A DNA stretch of 64,000 bases from assembly GCA_963693315.1 (NCBI GenBank), contig CAVNZG010001039.1, positions 26,173 through 90,172 on the forward strand. Reading direction: 5' to 3'. Below, piece after piece: positions 47,867 to 60,544 of this stretch. A program made the position numbers and the translations under genes. Origin of the DNA: Diogma glabrata (lineage: Eukaryota; Arthropoda; Insecta; Diptera; Cylindrotomidae). Each line of letters starts with the position of its first letter. The stretch's first letter is position 1. Under the pieces are notes generated by a model. It saw only the letters and a list, made by a program, of their open reading frames with translations. It made no database searches and had not been told where the DNA came from.

Positions 47867-50800
47867 ATGGGAAAAGACCATTTTGAAATCGACAAACTAA
47901 AAGGTAGTGAAAACTACCATACTTGGAAGTTTGCGATTGAAAATTATTTGGAAATGCATCAGCTTGAAAAATGTATTCAAGCGAAAGCAAATAATCCGGA
48001 GAGTCCAGATGAAGAAAGGGCGGAAATGTTAAGTCAGGCCAAGACACGTTTGGTTTTGTCTGTAGACACATCATTGTATGTACACATACAAAAATGTACT
48101 TCGGCCTTAGAAATTTGAAAAAAGTTTCAAATTCTATATGAAGACAAAGGATGGCTTCGCAAAATCTTTACTTCAAACGCTAATGTCTATCCGTTTGGAA
48201 AATTGTGCAAATATGCAAATATACATAGAAGACATCATGCGAACTTCAAATAAATTAAATGGTATTGGTTTCGCAATAAACGATGATTGGCTTGGTGTTA
48301 TCATGATAGCTGGCTTAACTGTTGATTACAAACCTATGATCATGAGTTTTGAAGGCAGCAGTGCGGAAATAAATGCTGATACAATCAAAATGAAGTTGCT
48401 TGATTCACAATTTGCAGAAAGTTCCAGTAATGACGCAGCATTTTTTAATAAAGGTTTTAAACCACCCAAAGATAAATTCAAAAAGGTACGTAAAAATATT
48501 AAATGGTAGAAAAAATCATTGTGGTAGAGAAAATCGTGGTAGAAAAAATCATTTAAGTTCAGAATGCCGTCATAAACTTAATAATATAAAAAATAATGAC
48601 AACCAAGAAAACAAAAAACAGAGTGATGTTACTAAAAGAACATTAGCTGTGTTTCTAGCCAATAATACAATACAAGATGAGACAAATTGGTACATTGATT
48701 GTGGAGCATCGAGTCATATGACATCAAATGCAAGTTTGTTATATGAACAAAAACCATCTTCTGTTAAAGATATAACGACAGCAAATGATGACACAATTAA
48801 AGTCGAATGCTAGGGAAAATTAAATTTAAAATTTGAAAACGTTGACATAGAAGTAAATGAAATTTTATATGTTCCGAAATTATCAGCTAACTTATTATCA
48901 ATTTCAAAAATGGTACAAAAAGGGAACAAGATCACATTTGATAATTTTATCAAATGTGGTCTTGTTCCCTTTTTGTACCATTTTTGAAATTGATAATAAG
49001 TTAGCTGATAATTTCGGAACATATAAAACTTCATTTGCTTCTATGTCAACGTTTTCAAATTTTAAACAACCAGTTTTAACTGGTTGTATTGTCTATGATC
49101 AACAAAATTGTAAAATTATTAGTTGTAAAAATAGTCATAGTCTCTATAAATTCAAAACCACTGATGTAGAAAGATCTATGCTGTCAAATGAGAATCAAAG
49201 TATTGAAACATGGCACAGGAGGTTAGGTCATATCAACTTTCAAGATTTACATAAAATGAAAAATGGTATTGTAGATGGCATCAAATTTTCAAAACCTTAT
49301 AGTACGAATATGCCAAAATGTGAAATATGCTTAGCTGCAAAACAGTGCAGATTGCCATTTAAATCAAGAGAAAATCGTTCACAAAATGTACTTGACATAA
49401 TACATTCCGATTTATGTGGGACGATGGAAAATTTGTCTATTGGTAAAGCTAAATATTTTTTAACATTTATCGATGACTGTTCGAGAAAAGTTTTTGTAAA
49501 TTTCCTTAAATCAAAATCTGAAGTTCTCGAAACTTTTATAAATTTTAAAGTATGGATAGAGAACCAAACAGAAAGAAAAATAAAAGTATTCAGAACAGAT
49601 AATGGCACGGAATATTTGTCAAAAGCATTTGAAAAATTCTGTAAAGTGAATTCAACATCAAAGGTCAAATGTGTATACGCCACAACAAAACGTAGTAGCT
49701 GAACCCATGAACCGTACGTTGGTTGAAAAGGCTAAATGTATGCTTTTTGACGCAAAGTTGGAAAAAGATTTTTGGGCAGAAGCTATAAACATGACTGCAT
49801 ATATTGTTAATAGATCGATTAGTTCAACATTGGTCAATAAAACTCCAGAAGAAGTTTGGACGGGAAAGAAGAATGATTTATCATATTTGAAAATATTTGG
49901 TACACCAGTTTCAGTTCATATTCCAAAAGAACGCCGTAAAAAATGGGACACTAAATCAACAAAATTAATATTTGTTGTTTATGATAGCAATAAAAAAGGG
50001 GTTCGTTGTATAAATCCAGAATCTAAACAAATAATAATTAGCCGAGATGTGGAAAACGTGAATGTCGAAAACGTTGATGAAGCTAGTCCAAAAATACTGA
50101 TGGAAGAAAATATAGTTTAAGTGAGGGAAAGTGAAACTGCAGATACTAAAACTGTAGATAACGATATCTTGGAAAATGACGACAGTTTTGAATCAAACAA
50201 TTATCAACATGAAGATGGATTAACAATTATTCCAAATCAAGATCCGGATTATGAGCCGAATATGGAAGTATCCTCAGTTGATGAAATCAGAGGAGCAAAA
50301 CGTACTACAAAATCTCAAAATTTCTAGGATTATGTAAGTTATTTAACCTACAATTCAAATAAATCTGATCCAATTTCAGTTACGTAAGGATTCAGAATGC
50401 TGGTCATTAGCAATGCAAGACGAAATCAGTTCCTTAAATGAAAATAATACATGGTCATTGGTACCTTTACCACCCGGTAGCAAAACCATTAAGACTAAAT
50501 GGGTTTTTAAAGCAAAATATAAAAATGACGGAACATTAATCCGACAAAAAGCTAGATTGGTGGTAAAAGGTTGTTCCCAGCAGTATGGGATAGATTACAT
50601 GAAAACATATTCTCCTGTGGCTAGATATACATCTATTCGCTTCCTCGTTGCATTGGCTGTAAAAAAGGGTCTAAAAATAGATCAAATGAATGCTATTACA
50701 GCTTTTCTCCAGGACGACCTAGATGAAGATATATATTTAGAACAACCAGAAGGTTACAATGATAAAAGTAACTTGGTGTGTAAACTAAATAGAGCCATGT

Positions 50801-51804
50801 ATGGTCTAAAGCAGGCTGGTAGGGAGTGGAATTTAAAATTGGAAGCTGCACTAAAATCATTTGGACTAACTAAATCCAAAATGGATACATGTATATATTT
50901 TTCTAAAAATTGTAATTTAATATTGGCTATATATGTAGATGATATATTAATTTTTTGGAAAGATCGCAATGTTGTTGAAGAATTAAAACAAAAGTTATGT
51001 AGTGTTTTTAAAATGAAGGACATGGGAACAGCAAAAAACTGTGTTGGAATAAATATCCCGCAAAAAACCAATAGCATTGAATTGGATCAATCTACCTGTA
51101 TCAAAGAAATACTCAACAAATTTAATATGAATACATGTAAGGCTGTTTCTACACCAAGTGATTTAAATTGAAAATTATCAATCAACATGACCAGTGATGA
51201 TAAAAATGAATTTAATGAAAATAGTCCTTACCAAGAAGTTGTTAGATCATTGTTATATTTAGTTCAGGGTACGAGACCTGATATTACATTTTCAGTCAAT
51301 GATGTAAGCCGGTTTAACACTAATTTTAAAACTGTTCATTGGAAAGCAATGAAAAGGATATTAAGATACCTTAGTGGTACAATTAATTATAAATTAAAAT
51401 ATTCAAATGAAGGTGATTGTTATTTGATTGGATACACTGATGCTGATTGGGCATCTGACATTGACAAGCGAAGATCGTGTACAGGATTTTTGTTTAAAAT
51501 GTCAAATGGTGCTATTACATGGTGCAGTAAACGCCAACCAAAAGTAGCTTCATCTTCCAATGAAGCTGAATACATGGCGTTGTCGTCGGCTGTACAAGAA
51601 GCAATGTGGTTGAAACAACTTGGTCAAGAGCTAATGGATGATTTTAATAATCCAATATTATTATTTTTTGACAATCAGAGTGCAATTAAATTAGCCGAAT
51701 CGGACGGGTTCAGGACAAGATCAAAATATATTGATATCAGATATCATTTTCTGCGAGAAAAAAATGAAGATAACACTATCGTATTAAATCATATAGCAAG
51801 TTAG
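47867..51804 (+). pseudogene. Copia gag-pol polyprotein, inactivated
   Basis: Domains in order: gag from MGKDHFEIDKLKGSENYHTW; remnant knuckle NHLSSEC; protease WYIDCGASSHM near 48690; gag-pre-integrase WHRRLGHINF with CEIC near 49210-49325; integrase HSDLCG, TDNGTEY and AEPMNRT (49400-49720; the usual R is P); reverse transcriptase TKWVFKAKY to YVDD (50932-50943); RNase H TDADWASD, SSSNEAEYMALS, DNQSAIKLA, RSKYIDIRYHFLRE. Length fits a single-ORF Copia element. Lesions: TGA 48116 (for Trp), frame changes near 48150, 48500, 49670 and 50385, TAG 48811, an inverted duplication at 48825-49066, TAA 50118, TAG 50325, TGA 51169. The many lesions contrast with well-kept motifs between them. Confidence 0.93.
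48825..49066. repeat. Near-perfect 119-bp-arm palindrome inside Copia protease-integrase linker
   Basis: 48825-48943 (coding FENVDIEVNEILYVPK, sense) is followed after 4 bases by its reverse complement, 48948-49066. Normal coding sequence resumes with QPVLTGCIVYD. The copy must be a snap-back duplication since only the left arm is in the gag-pol frame. Confidence 0.93.
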
Positions 51805-52008
51805 AGGAAATGGTAGCAGACAATTTGACAAAAGCTGTTACAAAATAAAAACATAATTATTGTATCAGAAAAATGGGGTTATGTTGAAATTTAAATTAAC
51901 CACATTTTTCATTGTCATAACTCCACAAACAACATAAAATCTAACATTTTAAATGAATTATTTAGATTATAATTTTCTTGAATTTACAAAAAAAATTGTT
52001 AAATGATT

Positions 52009-52350
52009 AACATAATGTCAATCTCTTGTTACTTTACGCAAATAACTTATTATAAGTTTAATAAAAAATTAAAGAAAACAAAGCTTTTTTAATAATTTTA
52101 CTGTTACTCTATATATATTTCAGCTTGTTAGGACATCTTCTGGAGTAATAACATAATGTCAATATCTTGTTACTTTACGCAAATAACATAGTAAAAGTTT
52201 AATAAATAATTAAAGAAAACAAAGTTTTTTTAATAATTTTACTGTTACTCTATATATATTTCAGCTTGTTAGGCCATCTTCTGGAGTAATTTTATTAAAC
52301 TTATAATAAGTTATTTGCGTAAAGTAACAAGAGATTGACATTATGTTATT
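52009..52350 (-). mobile_element. Short tandem-plus-inverted insert with hammerhead-like words (Penelope-like terminal repeat?)
   Basis: Between RNase H and the 3' LTR, a 141-bp unit (52009-52149) is repeated directly (52150-52287), then its first ~60 bp appear inverted (52288-52349). On the minus strand each unit has CCAGAAGATGGCCTAACA then GCTGAAATA, resembling the CTGAAGATGGCC..GGCCGAAAC signature of Penelope terminal hammerheads, with a changed core. Coding sequence is absent. Confidence 0.5.
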
Positions 52351-52435
52351 TGAAAACTTACGCCAAGTGCCAACGGCAAACAGTGTTAATTATGTTAAAT
52401 ATTTGTTATGAATTTAAAGTTTTAACAAGTGAGGG

Positions 52436-52589
52436 TGTTGTAAATGCAATGTAAACGCTCTTATTGTTCATAGGGTTTTTTCAAGTTCAACTATACATTT
52501 TTATATACTGTCAAATTGGTTATTAATAAAATGATTGCATCTTGGTATAACATACATAACAGGTGTTTGTAAATTATTCTCTGCGATCA
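52436..52589 (+). repeat. Copia 3' LTR
   Basis: 154 bp, TGTTGTAAATGCAATG to CTGCGATCA. About a dozen substitutions versus the 5' LTR (MITE excluded) suggest the element is not very recent. Confidence 0.93.
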
Positions 52590-52594
52590 GGTTG

Positions 52595-54271
52595 GCACAG
52601 TGAATATGCGGTCACAAGGATATTACATTCGGTTGTTGTATCTTCAATTCGGATTTTGTGTCTGTTTTGTTTTTGAAGATAAGACAACCAAATTTGAGGT
52701 TATTGTGACAAGAAACATTCAGTTAGCACAAAAGAAGTTGTTGTGGCTGATGTTTTTCTTTCAGTGTGTCCATGTATCATGCCTAAAATACATTTGGTGT
52801 TGTAACAAAACTATTTTCATACTTTATGCTTATTAATCGTTCAGTGATGTTCGGTTCTAACGGTAAAAGGCTTTGTTTTTGTAACATTTCCAAACAGAAA
52901 TAAAGCACTTGGACCATTTTAACTTATATCCAAAGAACTTTGCTTTTGGTAAAATAATTACAACTCTACTTTTAAAACATGCATATTCAATCCTTAACAC
53001 ATACTGAAGTCTTTTACTTCAGAAACATATGAAAATTTGATTTACAAAATTTTTAATTGAACGAATTGGCAATAAATAACCCACAATAACAACAGAATCA
53101 ATAAAAGTTCCATTCGTTAGCGAAGTATTTAATGTTTTGAAAAACTAAATAATTAGTTATTTCTGTAAAAACTAATTTAATTTTTATTTCGTATCGAGAA
53201 ATTTTTAATAATATAAAAAAATTCCATGAGATAAATTATATCGCGATCATAAGTGATCTCCAGGCGATCTTTTATATTTGTTTTGTAGATCTAAAAAACA
53301 AAATTATGTAATAGTTGCACTATTGAGATATGAAGTTTTATTAATTTTATTAAAAACAGTTCTTAAACATGAAATAATAAAAAATAGGGATTAACTCAGC
53401 ACAACAATGGATTTATTTATTTTATATAAAAAAATAAGCTCGTACATTCACTTAAAGGGGAAAAAGTGGATTTATGTTGATATAATTATGTCGGAGAGTA
53501 AAGTTTTAAACAACAGAAAAAACTGCATCAATATTTAATTTTATTTTTAAAGAGACCAGTAAATTATAACCTCGACAAATTTATTTCGAAATGTTGAATG
53601 ATTTATTTGGTTACTCTATTATTGCATATGAGAATCAAATTTACGAAACCATTTACAACGGTTACTCCAAAATGCATTTTCGCCTGTTAAATCAATTTGA
53701 TCATTTGATCTACAATTGTGACAAGCGCGCGCGTACTGCGTCTGCCATTTCCAAATGCATACAAAAATGTCAATATGTTATATCTCTTATTAAGGATATT
53801 TCTTTTATTACTCAAAAGTTCCACTCCCAATCAAGTAAGAAAGTGCTCCTTGGTGGTAAAACGCGTTGACTTGTACAAAAACGAGTCATTCGGTAACTTT
53901 ACGTGTGGGCTTTAATCACTGAGAGGGATAACGTACGTTTCTCATCGCAAAAGTTGGCAGGAAGAAAGTTACCCAGCTGTTTTCTGGTAGTCCGGTAGTA
54001 GTCTGGTAAGCATGTAGAACAGGAACATCAACGGCTATTGCGCTGTTCAAGTTAAGGCGAAAATTTAAAGGAGGTTGTGTTTAACAAGGAAGTTGCGGTT
54101 TATTGTTTTCTATACACATTCAAGGTGCTCCATTGTTTGGAGATGTTTAAGATGCTTAAGATGCTGATATTTAAGATGCTGAAAACTATATAAAGTAAAA
54201 TTAAGGTCAATTGCTACATTAGCCTTGATACTACTAGGGGATGCCCGCATAATAGGATCACCTTTTATGTT
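52595..54271. other. No firm gene; short frames only
   Basis: A 92-codon frame at 53591-53869 (starting MLNDLFGYSIIAYENQ, with CIQKCQ near the end) has no motif I recognise. A balanced-composition stretch at 53720-54130 may be an old exon or repeat. No splice structure could be argued. Confidence 0.3.
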
Positions 54272-55513
54272 CACCGAAAAAAAAGCGTTGGTAGAATCAA
54301 CTACAAAGCTAGTTTGATTTTGCGTCTAATGTGAACGTGGTTATTTTAACCAATGTAGCATTGTCAATTTGTTTTAGAAAACGTAATAATTTTCATTATT
54401 TAAATCAACAACGGCGTGTTAAATTTCCTGGTTCAAACAATCACAAATCATAGTTGAATTAAGTAATTTGTTCATGTTTTTGTTTGAGAGTTATTGTGTT
54501 TGTTAAAATAAAAAACGAGGAGAAATAAAATTCGTTTGATGATAATAATAATAAGCAAAAGAATAGAAAAATAAAAAGTTTTTAATATATTCTAACATGG
54601 CTGGTTTTATTTAACATTTTAGGAAATAATTTACATGCGTTTAACTGAATTGAATAATTTTAATATTATCTGCACATAAAATTATGTGCGAAAGAAATTT
54701 TTTGTGAATATAATATCAACAATCTTGTTAAATTAATAGGCCCTCTCCATAACTAATTTTACGGATTTAAAAAAATTATTATAAATTTTTTTAATATTTT
54801 TATTTGTCTTGTTTCATGTCGATTTAACGATATTTTAATTTAATTTTTCATAATAATGAGAAAATTATGGAAAATTAGTATTATTTTCTACACATAATTC
54901 AAATATTTAAAATTTTTGGTTTCTGAATTTTGATCTTTTAAATGTATCATTAAAAAAATGGCGAAAATCCTTTACAAACAAAATCACACTCATACATTTC
55001 TTATTTACAACGTAAATATACGAACGCTATCTTTATGCATAAAAATGTTTGTCGAGTTTGATGGGAAATACATACTTCTAATATAAAAAATTTCAAATAT
55101 TATATTTCCGAAAAAAACGAACCCATACAAACATCGATAGCAGCAAAAACAAAACCAAGATGTACCATAGATTTAATACGAAGTATTGATTGCTTGGTTC
55201 TATTACAAACGTATTCAATATCACTATTTTTAGTCTAATTTTTAATTTACCACGTTTGTAGTCAATTGAAAATTAAATCAACCACGGCATTGTTGCTCGA
55301 AAATGAAATCATAGTTGACTCAACTACAAACATGATTAAATCAAATATGTTTGTGATACTTATAAAAAAATATATCAACAACGGTTAAATTGTTAATTTA
55401 AATACGGAGCTTTGGTTGATTTAATCACAAACGTATTTAATTCTCCAATTTTCACTTAATGCTCGCTTAACAATGCAACATATTTGAATCAACCAAGATT
55501 TTTTCTTTCGGTG
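54272..55513. mobile_element. Non-autonomous TIR element, CACCGAAA ends
   Basis: Left CACCGAAAAAAAAGCGTTGG and right (reversed) CACCGAAAGAAAAAATCTTGG, both followed by a GAATCAA-like word, 1.24 kb apart. Near both ends, GTTTGTAGTCAA/GTTGATTTAATCACAAAC-type words with CAAC and GTTG recur inside. No coding frame. No clear target duplication. Confidence 0.5.
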
Positions 55514-55770
55514 TTGAGTCAAGTAGTAGATGAACGACTGGTCATATTAGACGATCAAAGTATTCACTGTCTTTGGTATTTAGAAGATGCTCTGGAAAAT
55601 TGTACCGAGAATTCCCTAAACACATGGTACACATCTGTTGGACTGAAAATAATCTTAATTAAAATAACCGTGATATCTTTTACAAAAAATACGGTAAACA
55701 TGACTCATATATACCGATTTTCATTTCTGTTCGACAATTGAAAAACCTTCATCTCTTCGATTTTTTTATT

Positions 55771-56682
55771 TATAGAACATTAAAAAATAAAAATGTCTTT
55801 GTCATTAGAATTTTTATTTGACAAACAGGAAACCCGTACAGGGCTGTCAAACTTTGTGCTCGTTTAAATACTGACGTAACTTTAAATTTAATTTTGTAGA
55901 TAACGATCACTCCGATTTTGAAAATTCTTTTTGCTGCCCTATACAAAAAATTAAAATAGTAATAATCTGTGGAATTTCGTTTTATCAACAAACACTGATT
56001 AATTTTAGTTTTAAAGTATTTAAAGATGGCGCTGAAGTCAGGCTGGCGAGAAAACATATTTTTTTTGCTTAAAATGTAGTCCTTACTTTTATGTACAATA
56101 TATGTAAAAATTGGGGATGCGTAACTTTTTATTTTGAAGATATACAAAAATATATAACTGCCATATACAGTTATGTAAAATTCATTTATTACAATATAAT
56201 ATTTTTTTATGAAAAATCATTTATCATGTATTACATATAAATATATATTTTATACTGATTATAACCAATTTTCAAAGTAGTATATAATACCTAAATAATA
56301 AAAAATAAATGTTTCCTTAGCCGACATAGCCTTTTTTAATTTGTATATCTCAAAACAAAAAATAACGCATTCTCAAATTTTAAATTTTTTGTGCAGAAGA
56401 GTAAGGAGCCAACTCGACTTCAACGCCATCTTTAAATACTTTAAAATTAAAATTAGTCAATATTTTGTTGATAAAATAAAAATTTTCCACAGATTATTAC
56501 AATTTCCATCCTTTGTACAGTGCAAGAAGAATTTTCAAAATCGGAGTGATCGTTATCTGGAAAACTGAATTTAAAGTTCACTCAGTATGTAAACGAGCAA
56601 AAAGCTTGACAGGCTTTACGGGTTTTCTGTTTGTCAAATGAATATTCTAAGGACACAGATATTTTTTAATGTTCTATTAATA
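55771..56682. repeat. Foldback element, ~280-bp arms
   Basis: 55771-56050 and 56407-56682 are inverted copies, from ATAGAACATTAAAAAATA at the outer end through TTTTATTTGACAAACAG, GATAACGATCACTCCGATTTTG and AATAATCTGTGGAA to AAAGATGGCGCTGAAGTC at the inner end. The spacer is AT-rich. The inner AAAGATGGCGCT word links it to the 37-43 kb and 60-61 kb repeats. Confidence 0.8.
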
Positions 56683-56689
56683 AAAAAAG

Positions 56690-57720
56690 AGTAAACAAAG
56701 CAAATTCTGAATGAAAAAAAGAAAGAGAAAAGGTTATATCGTAGTTGATATATCAGAAAATAAAATGGAATGAAGAATTAACTTGTGACAAGTTCAATGA
56801 ACATTAAATTTTGCTTCTTAAAAGTTTTTTTTTCTTAAAAAATTGATGTACTGATTTTTTTTTTAAATATCTGAGGTGCGATAGTAAATTGTTAAACAAA
56901 TTTTTTCATAAAAAAATTAATAAAAATTAAGATAACACATTTGTGACTTGTGATTAAAAAACATATTGATAATAGTTTGTTTTATTGATATGTATCGAAA
57001 GTTAGATCATACATAACAAATTGAAGGATATAAAAGAATATCTTAAAATAATAGATTCTAACCTTTAAATTACAAACAAAAATCCGGCATTATTCGATGA
57101 ACTTACAAATAGTTCGATTCTTGAAATTTTAAATTAAGAACAATGTGACTATGATTTCTGATAATACAAGTGAATTAGATGGTGAAAGTCTATTTAATGA
57201 AATGAATAAGTTATATAATCATACAGATGATCGTAGTGTGGATGAGCTATTAAGAGAAGCAGAGCTACTATTGCAATATCAATTATTTTATGGTTTAAAC
57301 CTAGGTTATCCATCCGTTATAATATAAATCCTGGTGATATTCAAATGTGAGAACAACTTAATATAGGGAATCACATTTAATATGATAATTGTATGATATT
57401 TCAAAGCGGTGTAACAATTTATTATTAACTAGGAATCTGCGTTTGGAAGAAGAAATTATAACTGTTAGTTTATTTGAATTATTCTTTTGAATTAAATTTT
57501 CAGTATTTTATTTTCATTGATTGAATCATAAACATAAAATTAGTTAAGTAATACTATTATGTAAGACATTTCTTCCAATTTAAAAGGGATTTCTATGTCC
57601 GAACTGGCTTGGTTTAGCCGAAGTCCTTGGTGTATCCGGTCTGGCTTGGCATAAGCCGGTATACAGTTTTATTTATTTAGCGTGTGGTTTTTGTTGTGAC
57701 TCATTAAAAACAAAAATAAA
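56690..57720. other. No firm gene; 60-codon frame at 57145-57327
   Basis: The frame at 57145-57327 (LDGESLFNEMNKLYNHTDD, then SVDELLREAELLLQYQ) has protein-like composition and predicted helices but no family I recognise; it may be the head of a retroelement gag. The rest is AT-rich without features. Confidence 0.25.
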
Positions 57721-58045
57721 ACTTAAAATAGGTAGATATTCCTATGAAATCTACATAAAACAAAACAGGAATACACATTAAATGACCTTACAATCGTTTT
57801 GATTGCGCGTCTTTTAGTTAAAAATTAAAAAATAAAATATTAAAATATTTGAACATTGGGCAGTATATTTGAACATTAGATGTTTACATCGAGTGAGTCT
57901 ATCCATGCTACTACATCGGGAGTTGCCAATTGGATGTTTGAGTTGTCGTCATTGTAGCGTCGAAGAGGACACACAGTTGCAATGTGTTTTATGGTTTGTT
58001 GTGGAGCTTCGCAGTCACATTTAGTGTTTCCAATCCGGTTTAAGC
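57720..58045 (-). mobile_element. LINE 3' end: ORF2 C-terminus and 3' UTR with hairpin
   Basis: On the minus strand NRIGNTKCDCEAPQQ, TIKHIATVCPLRRY and VVAWIDSLDVNI, stop at 57876-57878, look like the C-terminal CxC..H..C end of a non-LTR retrotransposon ORF2. Downstream is a 3' UTR with a stem (GTAGATTTCATAGGAATATC near 57754-57730) followed by TACCTATTTTAAGTTTTA. Only the last 170 bp of coding sequence remain. Confidence 0.6.
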
Positions 58046-58670
58046 CGGATTGAAATTATCCGGATAATGCGTAAAAATCTTGCTATCCGATATCCGGTTA
58101 ATTCGCAAAAAATATCCGGATAACTAAATTAAAGCAAAAAAAAATTATTTGCGCTATTTATACCATTTTAAAAATTTTAATCAGCTACTACTAATTTTTT
58201 CATAATAGACGATTTCGTTTTGTTGATCTAAGAATTATCATTCCAGCAATCGTTTTGTACTTGAATTTTTAGAAGCGTAATTTAGACTGGGTTCCAATTG
58301 AATGCTAATTGGTCTCCGCAATACTAAAATGATTTAGCACATTTTCAAGTTGACTAAATCCAATACTTGCATTGTAGACTTATTTGAGCTGACAGTTAAA
58401 CATTAACTTCAAGTTTAATTTTAAAATTTCAAAATTGTTAAGAATTTTAAATTCTACACCGAGAAAAAAAAATAGTTAGCTGTAATAAAAATGGTGATTA
58501 ATATTAATAAATTGGTAGTTAAAAATGACTAACTACGTCCGTAGTTAAATTTAGTTGTTTTAAATACACAAGGGTAGTAATATGTACAAAACTCTGTGTT
58601 GAAAAGTAATAAACATTTTTATTATTTTAAATACAAAATTTTGTAAAACTTGTCTTCCTGTGGCCTATTT

Positions 58671-58960
58671 CACCAAAATCACAATTTACATTCACAACTT
58701 ACATCTAAAATATTGATGTACTTACAATTTACATTATTTTTTATTTCACCAAAACTACATTTACAATGACTTCAGTGTATGATTTTTGCAAAGAATTTAT
58801 CAAAAAAAAGATGTTTCACCAGTTTCGAAGAGGATTATTTTACAACAAATTTTGATTTGTTCTTAATTTGTTCAAATTTCTGTTTCACCAACTATAAATT
58901 TTTGTTGTAACTACAACTACAAATTTTGTTAATTGTTAATGTTTCGGTTTCACGAAAAAT
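58671..58960. repeat. Degenerate ~70-bp repeat marked by TTTCACCA
   Basis: TTTCACCA or TTTCACG occurs at 58668, 58744, 58814, 58883 and 58948, spacing 65-76 bp, each followed by A-rich, ACAATTTACA-like text. The units are too diverged to define well. Confidence 0.4.
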
Positions 58961-59489
58961 TGATGTATTAACAATATTGTTAAATTGTAATCACAATTCT
59001 ACACCCGAACAGACGTGTGTAAAATTGTGATTTTAGAATATATAAAATTTAACGTTAATTGATAGAGCATATATTTTAAATTTTAAGTTTTTATAAAGTT
59101 CTAGTAATTGCAAATAGTTTTAGGCTAGGCAAATAATTTTAGAGAATGTTTATAAATAACGAATTTAGAAGGAAAGGGGGTTTGCAAATTTGCTACGGTG
59201 GGAGCAAGGCATTTTTTGTGTCTTGATAGGTTTTGTTACGATGATGCGGAAAGCGGTCAAAAAATGGTGTACAGACCCTTAGTTTGATTTTAAAACGAAA
59301 AAAAAGTTATTGTAGTCCAATAAATTTTAATTTCGGTACAGTTTATTATCAAATTATCAAATCATCAAATATGAAAAATATTTTATCAAAGATGGGGTTA
59401 TTAATACAGTCGCCAAAACAAAAATAACTTGACATTTTCGGCGATTATGAAACCACAGTATAAAAGACACATATGATATTGTAAAATCT

Positions 59490-60235
59490 ACAGTATGCAG
59501 CAAACAAATTCTGTAACTGTGAAGTGGCGGTGTTAAACATTTCTTCATTTATTTTCAATTAAAAATTTATCTCTTGATCGCTTTACAGTTGCAGAATTTG
59601 GCTATTCAACCATCATTTTTTCATATAATACCCTATATAAAGTATTATTTAAAAGTATAATTTTATAGCTCACAACACTTAGAAATAAATGAATCACAGT
59701 GATATATGTTTTAGATGACCTTTATTGTTTTACTTCGGTTTTGAAAAAATTACTTCGGTTTTGAAAAAACCTAAGTATTACATTCATGAGCCAAAACTGA
59801 ATTTCTTACCCCCACCTTTTTGGAATTTCTCGACATTTTAGGACCTTCTGATTCTAAAAAAGCAACAAAAAAAATGTATGACTGTCTGCCGACCGTCCTT
59901 CGGCCGTTTCCACAAATATTTATTTCAAGTCAAAAAGAGCTAAATTTGACGACAAACAATTAATTAATAAGATTATATTTTTTTAAACGAAACCATAAAA
60001 AGAAATTATTTAAATTGGGAGCCAGCACCACCAGTCTTTATATAATTTAGAATTAAGTTTAGAAATATTTGCTACAAACGTTTGATCTTTTAACTACTTT
60101 TCTTATCGATCTGCGGCCTAAATTCTGTTACTGTGATGTGATAAAGTGATAAATTTTCAATTGAAAAGAAATGAAGAAATGTTTAACACTTCGCCGCGTC
60201 ACAGTTTCACAATTTGGCTGCAGGATTGTTAAAAA
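59490..60235. repeat. Inverted repeat, ~120-bp arms
   Basis: 59490-59615 (GCAGCAAACAAATTCTG, then GTTAAACATTTCTTCATTT, TTTTCAATTAAAAATTTATC) is answered by the complement of 60105-60235. The central part carries the dispersed repeat at 59745-59910. Confidence 0.65.
59745..59910 (+). repeat. Dispersed repeat shared with 18.29-18.41 kb
   Basis: Same ordered words as at 18286: CCTAAGTATTACATTC, GAGCCAAAA, TTTCTTACCCC, CGACATTTTAGGAC, CTGATTCTAAAAAA, GACTGTCTGCCG. The first 15 bp are duplicated (ACTTCGGTTTTGAAAAAA twice). Confidence 0.7.
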
Positions 60236-60544
60236 ATATATTTTAATATTTTTGTTTAGAAAGTTATTCTTAAAATTTAAACTTTCGGTATTTTTCTGCC
60301 CTTCCTCGCGAATTTAATAGAACGAAAATTTAAAAAAAAATTACAAAGATAGAAAATTTAATACATTTCCAACGCAAAGATTAGTGTGTGTGGTGTATCT
60401 AACAAATATATGGGGGAGGGGTAGGAATGCAAAAAAGAAAATAATATTTTTTAGGCAAGTCGGATGGCGAATAAAAGAATTTAAGTACCAATCTAAATTT
60501 TAATTTTACAATGCACAGCTGAAGAAAAACGTATTCTAGACCAA

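Larger units (their letters stand above)
47268..52589 (+). mobile_element. Copia LTR retrotransposon with both LTRs and 5-bp target duplication
   Basis: 5' LTR 47268-47728, gag-pol 47867-51804, 3' LTR 52436-52589. GGTTG flanks both outer ends (47263-47267 and 52590-52594). Behind the 5' LTR lies GGTTATGAGCCCAG, complementary with one mismatch to the anticodon half of initiator tRNA-Met, the known Copia primer. The gag-pol is dead by several stops and frame changes, and two later insertions enlarge the element. Confidence 0.95.

Noticed and set aside
53591..53915. 92- and 65-codon overlapping frames as a possible gene
   Set aside because: No motif, no splice model and no copy elsewhere in the window.
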